DNA of 64,000 nt. Source: Strigamia acuminata. Lineage: Eukaryota; Arthropoda; Chilopoda; Geophilomorpha; Linotaeniidae. Below, one piece after another: positions 55,630 through 64,000 of this stretch. Positions within the stretch are counted from its first letter, which is position 1; each line of letters starts with the position of its first letter. The notes beneath the pieces were generated by a model. The model had not been told where the DNA came from. It saw nothing but the letters and a program-made list of their open reading frames with translations, and did not search any database. Location: assembly GCA_949358305.1 (NCBI GenBank), contig OX442319.1:3410001-3474000 (forward strand), read 5' to 3'. Both the position numbers and the translations under genes were made by a program.

Positions 55630-56992
55630 TGGAAAACATTTGAGAGAATAATTTCGAATTTTCTTCGTTGTTCCTTGTTGTCACTACCATAAACACACAA
55701 ACAAATAGGTGGGACATTATCCTTCATCGGTTGTGCCATTATGGCATAAATATACGCTGATTTGCTGTTACAAGCCATATATTCCTTCACATCAGACATT
55801 GAAATAAATGGAAAATTTCCACATTTCACCAATCCATTGGTCAAAATAGGTAATACTAAACCAACACACTGGTTTGTTCGAGGGACATATTTAATCTTTT
55901 CCACAACTTTGGTTGCATCTTCACTCAGTGCTATTATGTGCTTCTTCACATTGTACCGAGCGAGATGTTCAATTAGCTGGTTGATTCTAATTTCACCCTC
56001 AATGACTGTTTGTGAAGTTGAAATGCAGCGCTGTATGTGTCGAGTTGAAGGTAATGCTCCATCCAAATTTCTGTAAAGGAGTTCATAACAGTGGGATCCT
56101 CCCCATATGAAAATCAATTCAGCAAATTTTTTCACAATTTCTGAATGAGAGTTTCGTTTTACGGCGGTGTTGTCAGCAGCATTTTTATATAATAATTGCA
56201 ACATATTGCTTAGTTTTGGATGTTTTGGGTTGTGATTTGATGCCAATGACATCAAATACGAAACATGTTCATTCAGAGCTAAGTTTTGCTTGATAAGATA
56301 TTGGATTTTGTTGATGATAGGAAAATAGTCGTCTATTTTTCTTTGCTGGATATTACTGGCAGCTTCAAAAAATTTTCTCTTTAATCTTCCTTGTCTTGTT
56401 GACCAAACACTACTTTTATTTTTGCAGAATGCAACAGTTGAGAGGCCACCTTTAATATAATCACATGCATGAATTTTTTTGTTTAAAAGCAGAATAAAAT
56501 TTTATTATATCTTAAAAGATTCACAATAACTTCATTGTCACTGCAACTCGTTTCTAAAAATTAAAGAATAAGTGGTACGGTAAATTCAAATAAAATAAAT
56601 CTGATAACTCAATCAATTTGTAATAAGTAATACCTTCTATTTCCATTATTGCTTGATGTCCCGCTTGATGTGGAAGTTTTATCACAACTTCTTGATCAAT
56701 CCCGGTATGGTCTGTAGATCCATCTATGTAATGCAGGTCTATGGTTGATCCTCCTATAATGGGTTTAATTTATTAGTATTTCTCCATAATAAATAAATAA
56801 ACTGCTTTAATACGTACCACCAATTTGTATTTGAAGTTGTGGGCTGGTAAGTGTTGTTTGCTTCATATTTTTCTTATCCAAAATTGAGCATATTTTTTTG
56901 AAATGCCGTGTGTAATTTGAGATAAGAAATTTCCCTTTTGATTTTGTTTGCACATATTTTTTACGACATACCAGACACTTTATAGCACTCAT
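55554..56992 (-). CDS. Transposase-like protein, three exons with intact frame
   Basis: Minus-strand exons 56992-56818, 56753-56634 and 56449-55554 join in phase through GT-AG introns, giving about 395 residues. Residues 1-58 hold a BED-like zinc motif CLVCRKKYVQ ... NYTRHFKKIC. The third exon resembles a lineage of invertebrate transposon-derived proteins with IIALSEDATKVVEKIKYV and PPICLCVYGSDNKE. The two aspartates may belong to an RNase-H-like catalytic core; this is inference. The frame ends soon after (stop at 55554-55556), where a frameshift may have cut off a zinc-finger tail. It may be a domesticated or recently decayed transposase. No terminal repeats were found. Confidence 0.6.
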
Positions 56993-57157
56993 TTTTGTTG
57001 TATATATAACAAAGATTGCTTTTGTAGAGTCAAAAAATAACGGTGCACTAGGCTGGAGAGTTGGGGGATTAGACAAAGATTTTATTGGGGCTATTTGTGA
57101 CGTAAACAGGGGAGCGTCACCACACATGTTGGAAATTGGATACAAGGCAGATGAGTG

Positions 57158-57345
57158 GACACTCCAAGTATCCCCTTATTGTAAACACAGGGTTACAATG
57201 AAACAGGAAAAGGCAAATGTAAAAATCAAAGTTGAAGTCAAAGGCAAATGTAAAACAACACACTACAAAAAACAAAAAGAAGGCAAGATTTCACGAATAA
57301 AATAACTGAATTAAAACACTAAATAAAATGAACACAACTGCACAA
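57158..57345 (-). mobile_element. LTR-like remnant next to the Gypsy pol fragment
   Basis: ACACTCCAAGTATCCCCT and GAAAAAGGCAAA-type blocks match the LTR at 51569-51620, so the two Gypsy copies are related. Boundaries are approximate. Confidence 0.45.
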
Positions 57346-57355
57346 ACACAAACAC

Positions 57356-59657
57356 TCAATTACCGAGTCCGTAATATTGTGGTCGGCGTCTGTTACGCTG
57401 GGGTCGCAGAGCTGGTGCGTCAGCAGAAGGCGGAACAGTCATTGCTGGCAACAGTGATGAGGGTTGCATAACTGGTGCTGACTGGTCCGGGCTCAGTTGA
57501 GCAGGAAGCGGGGCCGGAGCTGGCGCCTGCACGGATTGTTGACCCACAGGAGGTGGATCCGGAACAATTGGCGTTGAGGGCGTCGGAAAATCGCACGAAG
57601 TTTCCTCCCTCATTTGGCGCGGCGCTCCGCCGGTTGTTCTAGCACGTATCTGGTCGGTGTGACGTGACCAAATTACTTCATTTGCGACCTCTACCTCATA
57701 AGTGGTCGAAGACACCTTACGAGTTACGACTGCCGGGACCTATTTCGACTCATGTTGATAGACACGTACATATACAGCTTGGCCCTGGCAAAATTTTCGA
57801 ATGACATCAACCGGGGCAACGTCTGGCAACAGTCTCGGATTTAGAAGATGGAGCCTGGTGCGCATCTGACGTCTTAAAAACATTTCGGCTGGAGTCTAAA
57901 CGAGTCGCGATGTGCGGAGTGGAGCGGTATGGATACAGGAAACGGTTCACCGTCGCTGGCAGTGAGTATTTCATTGATAACGAACTTGTCGACCTGTTGC
58001 TTAAAGGTCTTGACAAATCCTTCAACAGCACCGTTTGTAACTGGGTGATACGGTGGGGAAAATGTCTGCCGAATACCATTGGTTGACAGGAAATTACGAA
58101 ACTCGGTTGCCGTGAACTCTGGGCTGTTGTCCGAGTGCACATGGAGCGGCAGTCCATGTCGGGCGAACCAATCTTGCATGACCTCGATTGTTGCTGCGGC
58201 CGTGGTGGCTCCAATGGCGCTTGCCTCGCACCATTTTGATTTGGCGTCCACGGTGAGGAAGAACATCTTGCCGTGAAAAGGTCCAGCGAAGTCAATGTGT
58301 ATACGATCCCAAATTTCATTTGGAATCGGCCATTTGATCGTGTCCGTCCGAGGTGGGGCTGGCAAGGAACGCTGGCACGTTTCACACGTGCGGACAGTGC
58401 ATTCGACGTCATCGTCAATTGCTGGCCACCACACCGTGGCGCGAGTCAGGGATTTAGTGCGAACAATCCCGTAATGTCCAGCGTGCAGGTCCAGCAACAC
58501 AGCAGGGCGTAAGCCAGCCGGCACCACCAATCTATTAGAAAGGAATAAAAATTCATTAAAGGTTGAGAACGCCTCCTGATGCTTGTAGAAGGCGGCCAAA
58601 TCGGGTGTGCGTGATGTCCAGCCTTGGCGTACACAACGCAGGACAGACTGTAACTGGTCGTCTGCTGCATACACAGCACTTAGTGAGGCCCCCGACACTG
58701 GAAACTCTGAAATCTGAGACAAAAATATATTGTTAGTGTCGAAGTCAACTCGCTCTCTCAAATCCACGATTGGTTGTGGGTTTCTTGATAAGCCGTCCGC
58801 AATGGCATTGTCCGCAGCAGGCATGTGCTCGATGTCATAGTCGTATGCGGAAAGGAAGACTGCCCAGCGATGTAGACGGGCCGCTACAATTTGGTTGCAT
58901 CCTTTTTTGTCCCCGAAGATCGACACCAGTGGCTTATGGTCTGTACGGAGGGTGAATTTCCGGCCAAACAGATAATGGTGGAATTTTCTAATCCCGTATA
59001 TTATGGCGAAACCCTCTCTCTCGATCTGGGCGTAATTCTGTTGAGCGGAAGACAGCAGCAAACTCGCGAAAGCGATGGGCAAATGCGTTCCCGCATCGTC
59101 CACGTGTGACAGGAATGCACCGACTCCCACCGGTGAAGCGTTGACGGTCATAATGGTCGTAATGCGCAAGTGCGGACTCCGCCGACACTGAGGCCTTGAC
59201 TGACAACCAGGCTGATTCGTGTTGTTTGTCCCATGTCCACTCAACATCATCTCGGGTCAATTTGTAGAGCGGAGCCAACAGAGTCGATAAATTTGGAATG
59301 AACTTTCCGTAATAATTCACAAGCCCTAGGAATGACTTGAGTGACGTGACATTATTTGGTCTCGAGGCGTTGCGTAGCGGTGCCAATTTATTGTCCAAGG
59401 GTCGGATGCCGGACTTGGAAATGTGCAGTCCCAAAAACTCGATGTATGGCTGCATGAAACTTGCACATCGACCGATTCAGCGTCATGCCTGCCTTGTCGA
59501 AAGCCGTCAGTAGCTGGTCCAAATTGTGCAAGTGCGCATCGTTGGTGCTGCCGGTAACTGCACTGTCGTCTATGTACGGCTGGGTGTTTCCAACCTTCGC
59601 CGTCAAGAGGTCCATCGTTCGTTGAAATATCGCGGGCGCGGTGGAGATTCCATAAAA
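57356..59657 (-). pseudogene. Gypsy-type pol fragment: RT, RNase H, integrase
   Basis: Order in element direction: the RT fragment begins mid-domain with YGISTAPAIFQRTMDLL and holds the active-site box PYIDDSAVTG. After a frame change come EFLGLHISKSGI and NYYGKFIPNLSTLLAPLYKL. After another change, RNase H (SPVGVGAFLSHVDD, FTLRTDHKPLV) and integrase (CETCQRSLPAPP, DFAGPF, SDNSPEFTATEF, the first two DD-E residues) lie in 59250-57874. A C-terminal frame ends at 57356. The 5' part (gag, protease, first half of RT) is missing, with truncation near 59657. Inactive copy. Confidence 0.85.
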
Positions 59658-59659
59658 TA

Positions 59660-60372
59660 GTGCAATTCTTCTTTTAAATCAATTAAAGAGTTAGATTGCT
59701 GATTGCTCCACTTGTCAATGTTGGCTTTAATTCTTGTATAAATTTTAGTCAAATTCGTTTTGCTGTTTTCATTTTCATCCTCGTTGTTTACATCCTCGTT
59801 TCCATCTGACATTGAATTTAACGAACTGCTATTTGGCCGAGATGGTGGTTGAGATGTTGACAAACTGCTATTTGGTCGAGATGTTGGTTGAGATGAAGAA
59901 CTACAAGTAGTTGATTTTGGCGAACACTGTGGCTTTGAATTGATTATAGTTTGCTTCTGACTATTAGAGATTTTCTCAATTTTTTTTTTATTAGATGAGC
60001 GATAAGTTCTTCTAGCTTTTTTTTGTGACCTGGTTTAAACTTGAATTTGTCACAGAAATCGTAAAACATTCCGTATGCTTTGCGACTTTTAAGTGGTTCA
60101 GCTTGCTTAATTATCTCTGCATTTTCAATTAAAAACGCTTCAATTTTAATGCACTTAAACTTTGTTCGTCATCAAATCCAGTGATTTCTAAGCAAAAACG
60201 AATATCTTCTGGCATGAGTGTTATTCTTTCCTTAAAATCATCACCTTAATCCTTATCTTCGTTGTCCATTTGATATAATTTGAGATAATACGCAGTGTGG
60301 AGAAAATCTGTTGAACGCTTATTTCCATTATTCGTCATCAGAGTGTGTGAATGCGCTTTCTGTGACGCCATA
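59660..60372 (-). pseudogene. Unrecognised worn gene, acidic and basic segments
   Basis: A minus-strand ATG at 60372 starts MASQKAHSHTLMTNNGNKR. Frame breaks follow, but stretches such as KERITLMPEDIRFCLEITGF, KKKLEELIAHLIKKKL and, further on, SDGNEDVNNEDENENSKTNL look protein-like. The right portion is joined directly to the truncated Gypsy pol. No family recognised. Confidence 0.35.
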
Positions 60373-62306
60373 TTATGTGTCTCGTGATTGTGTCTCGTGA
60401 TTTTGTCTCCGTTGGAGCAAAGCGAGATGCAAGATGGTTGTGGTCGGTTTTGGTCGCCGTTATTTAATTCGGGATTTGATTTCTTAAAGTTTAATTAGTT
60501 TCATGGACACTGGCAAATATTTCTGCAATTCTTGCATCAAGGTTGAATTTTGAATTTCTAATTTCTAATTTCTAATTCACATCTTATTTCCTTCGTTGTT
60601 TGTTTGGATCCAATTTTGGCCTACTAGGCCTAGCCGAGTTCGAAATAGGCATAGTCTTTTTAAAAGTTGTTTAGTGGTATTTAGCTATTTTGGATGTTTA
60701 TTTGGCAAAAATATTATTTGAATGCGCCATTTCGAACGATCTGGTGGTTTTTCTTTGTGTGGTTTGAATTTTTCATTTCAAATGGATTTTTCTTTTGGGT
60801 TTTCATAATTGGTAATGATTCTAATGAAGTTTGCCATTTTTTTTAATGACAATTTTTAAAAGTTGTCCAATTTGGAATATGGTTTCTGAAACTGGTTGTT
60901 ATTTTCCAACAAATTAGTGGTGGGAGAGTGCGCCTTCCAAGCTTTTTATGTGTGCAAATTTTGAATTCAAAATCACCATTCTCCATTTAAAAAAATGTTT
61001 ATGGCACCCTTCGAAGGATTTGCATCCGCTTGTAAATGTTGGTATTGCATTTACCAATTATCAAATTGATTGTCAAATTTTTGTTTAATCGTTCCATTTT
61101 ACACAATTTTTTAAATTGATTCATATTCTGTCGTTTCAGTGGTAGCCTTGAGGTTGTTTTGTAGGGTATAGATGGAATGATTTGAATAGGTGCGTAGGTG
61201 AATAGGTGTTTCTGTGGTTTTGGTGTGGCTTACTTGTTTGAGCACAATTTTACTTACCTTTTGGGAAGTTGTTTTTGTTTTTGCGGTTTTTGGTGATGGT
61301 CTTTGGCTTGTTTTTGGTGTCTATTGTATTTCTACAAACGTTTCAAAGTTTGGTTTCAATTTTTCATTTGAAATTGAATTTGTCTTCTGGGTTTTCGCGA
61401 TTGGTAATGGCATTTGCCATTTTTCATGACATGAAGTGTTCAGTTTGCGATATGATTTCTGAAACCTGGTTTTTATTTTCAAAGTAATCAGTGGCTCAGA
61501 GGATGGTCAAGGTTCTTGCTCTTGATTGGACTTCTCTGGGACTGTGGAAAAGTTTTCAGTCATCTTTTTCTGGATGACCCATGGTACAGGACTTTGGTCA
61601 GTCAGGAGTGGTTGTTTGTCTTTTCATCTTTGTTGGGGACAACACCCCAAGGTGTTTCTGAACGTGCACGGACCAATGGTTTGCTGTTTTATGATATAAA
61701 ACATCAAAAAACACTATTGGAAACTCATTGGGTCATTTTAAACCAGTCTAGCTGTTGTTAAACTAATATATTTGTAAACCTTTGAGAAGCTTTTACTTTT
61801 TTCAAAATGACTTTCTTCAGAGTTGCAAAAATCCTCATAAGATTAACAAATGCAAGAAAATTTTTTTGCTGTTGGAAAACAACTTGGTGGAAAGTTGTTT
61901 TCGTTTCTTGTGTATTCAGTTTGGTTAATATCCAACTTTTTATTGTCGCTTATTGGAATCCTTTTATCTCTTTCTCTTGACCTATTTCTACAATTTCTCC
62001 TGACTGTGCTTGTGTTGGGTTGCCATAGAATAGCTAGCATCTTTGGCAACTGCAATCAAGTTAATTATTTCTTAATTTCAACTTCTTCATATTGTTTTTG
62101 ATAATTTCAGCTGGACTGGCCGGGTGGGATACCCAGAACTACTTCCCGGTGGCCGGTATAAATTTGTTTCCCGATACTAAATTTATTTCCAGTCCAGCAC
62201 TGGCTCCAATTGCTTCCAAATAAGTCAAAACACACAAGGATTTACTTTCCATCGGCCGTTCAAGGGCCTTTTAGCACTTTAAGTGCCCTTAAGATAGCCC
62301 AATATA
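60373..62306. repeat. Intergenic DNA with an internal diverged duplication
   Basis: About 60760-60920 and 61345-61500 are colinear: TTGAATTTTTCATTT, TTGGGTTTTC, ATTGGTAATG, TTTGCCATTTTT, GATTTCTGAAA-CTGGTT and TTAGTGG/TCAGTGG occur in the same order. No gene is supported across the stretch. Copy 2 of the short dispersed repeat lies at 62250-62304, next to the foldback element. Confidence 0.5.
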
Positions 62307-63052
62307 CAGGGTGTCTCGCCGGACACCTACCAGGTGAATTATTTCATAATCATGTTAATTCAAAAAAACTTTTGATTATGAATTGAAGTAAATGACATGT
62401 GACGAATTCAATGAAACATGGTAAATTCATGTGACATTGTTGCATCACTGTTTTGCAACTCGTAACTTTTAAACCAACAATGCTACGCAAAAAATGTCAA
62501 TTGCAAAGTTGTAGAGAACCATTTAATTAGTCTAGAACTGTTCTTAAAAAAATTATCTCTTACTGAAAAGTTTTAAGAAAAAAAGGTTTGAAACATTGGT
62601 CTACTCAGCTTTGTAACTCAGCTTTTAACCTAAAACTATTGGGGCAACCAAGCTAATCCTCAATTAGGACACTTTATTGGGTCATACTTGTAAGTAGAAG
62701 AGAGAAAACAGAAAAGAAAGGAAATAATTTATTTTGGGAACACATTCCACATGATAGTTTTAGGTTATAAAGCTTTTTTTTCTCAAAACTTTTCAGTAAG
62801 AAATAATTTTTTTAAGAACAGTTCTAGACTAATTAGATGGTTCTCTACAACTTTGCAATTGACATTTTTTGCGTAACATTGTTGGTTTAAAAGTTAGGAG
62901 TTGCAAAACAGTGATGCAACAATATTACATGAATTTAACATGTTTCGTTGAATTCGTCACATGTCATTTACTTCAATTCATAATCAAAAGTTTTTTTGAA
63001 TTAACATGATTATGAAATAATTCACCTGGTAGGTGTTCGGCGAGACACCCTG
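62307..63052. mobile_element. Long-inverted-repeat element with TA duplications, 746 bp
   Basis: Termini CAGGGTGTCTCGCCGGACAC and its inverted partner end at 63052, flanked by TA (62305-62306, 63053-63054). The arms pair for about 280-290 bp with scattered mismatches, around an AT-rich centre of roughly 150 bp. TA duplication fits Tc1/mariner-type integration. No coding frame. Confidence 0.85.
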
Positions 63053-63054
63053 TA

Positions 63055-64000
63055 TGTTTTGAGGGTTTGCAATGCAATCTATTCATAAAAGGGTTGGTGA
63101 AAGGACCTACTGTTTATATTTGCTAATAAGTGAATTTGATTTGATTTTATAAGCAAAATAACAAAATACTTGTATGTTTCCTATGCGCTACCGTTAAATC
63201 TCGTGGAATCTCAGACAAATATCGAGGTTTCCCGTCGGCCATTATGCTGTGTTTATGTAGTGAAGAGGCCTGAAGAGTGAGGAAAATGCCGTTAGAATAG
63301 AATGAAGGGTCAGAGTTTTAAAGTCACTAGTCGGTTTGCAGTTTTTTTTATTTTACTGTTTTTTTTTATAAATAACACGCAGCATTTGTCCCCTTTGCAA
63401 AGAATCATCTTTTGAAAAAATATTCACTTTCGTGGGGTGTTAAAGAAACAGAAAATGAATAAATAAAATTATATTGATAAATAATAAAAAAAAATATGAT
63501 TTTCCAGTTGAAATTGTATTCGGTGTTGTGTGATTGATGTGAATACTCGTTATTGTATTCATTTGCCATCATGCAAACGGCGTCATTAGGGCTAGAGCCA
63601 CACACCACACACTACAATAAAAATAGTTCTGCATAAGGGATTTTGCGACTAGCAAAATAACCCAGTTACGATTGCAACACGCACAAATAACAAGACGATA
63701 AAAATGGTAAACTTAACTTGTTTTAATTATAGAAATTTTGATTCAGAGAAACGCGTGGTAACACGCGTTCATACATAAAAAAAAAAGGTGGGAGACCTAA
63801 AAAACGGGGCCAACTTCCGGTCAGCAAGCACCGGTCATCAAATTTACATACTAGAGGGCTCTCGTAACAGCCCTCGAAAAGAACAATAATATTTGAAATA
63901 AAGCACTTGTAATTAATACTAAACAATGTAAAAATATTGTTATTACACAATAAATTCAAGAACACAATTAACTTTGACTAATTTAAAACAAAACAGAATA
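63055..64000. other. Terminal intergenic DNA
   Basis: AT-rich; no gene, RNA or repeat could be supported to the window edge. Confidence 0.4.

Noticed and set aside
62104-62220. Small structured RNA suggested by CTGGACTGGCCGGG / CCAGTCCAGCACTGG complementarity
   Set aside because: Pairing is short and discontinuous, with no known RNA family or promoter signals.

Overview
The window reads as nuclear DNA of an AT-rich invertebrate, most likely an arthropod. It holds GT-AG spliced metazoan genes with short introns, a eukaryotic tRNA-Glu, retrotransposons and DNA transposons, and a short TTAGG-type run typical of arthropod telomeric DNA. The species cannot be named from the sequence. All calls were made by eye; exon joins rest on splice signals, reading-frame phase and remembered family conservation.

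Layout. 0-5 kb: a minus-strand tRNA-Glu and a ten-exon Rab GDP dissociation inhibitor. 6.4-7.2 kb: a GC-rich foldback repeat. 8.7-14.7 kb: two tandem UNC-93-like membrane-protein genes. 15.3-20.5 kb: a head-to-head pair, BANP-like (minus) and POGLUT2/3-like (plus), about 330 bp apart. 22.8-28.1 kb: a VAT1L-like oxidoreductase (minus) whose last intron carries two nested MITEs. 29.1-30.4 kb: an unrecognised intronless protein made almost wholly of about twenty 22-residue charged repeats. 30.8-31.8 kb: a Tc1-like foldback. 32.6-34.2 kb: two intronless spliceosome genes, ZMAT2 and SNRNP70. 34.6-37.8 kb: a C2H2 zinc-finger gene (minus). From about 38 kb on the window is repeat-rich: minisatellites, decayed gag/pol of Gypsy- and Copia-type elements, hAT transposase debris, zinc-finger remnants, long hairpins and one intron-containing transposase-like gene at 55.5-57 kb.

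Functional ties: GDI (Rab recycling), POGLUT (ER glycosylation), UNC-93-like and VAT1L-like genes are ordinary cellular genes with no operon logic. ZMAT2 and SNRNP70 both serve the spliceosome and are neighbours 168 bp apart. BANP and POGLUT share a probable bidirectional promoter.

The most unusual features are (1) the 22-residue repeat protein; (2) many AT-rich minisatellites inside introns, at least two of which look built from DNA-transposon terminal sequence; (3) a near-perfect 102-bp-arm hairpin at 48.3 kb; (4) the transposase-like gene with intact frames across three exons; and (5) two probable GC-AG introns.
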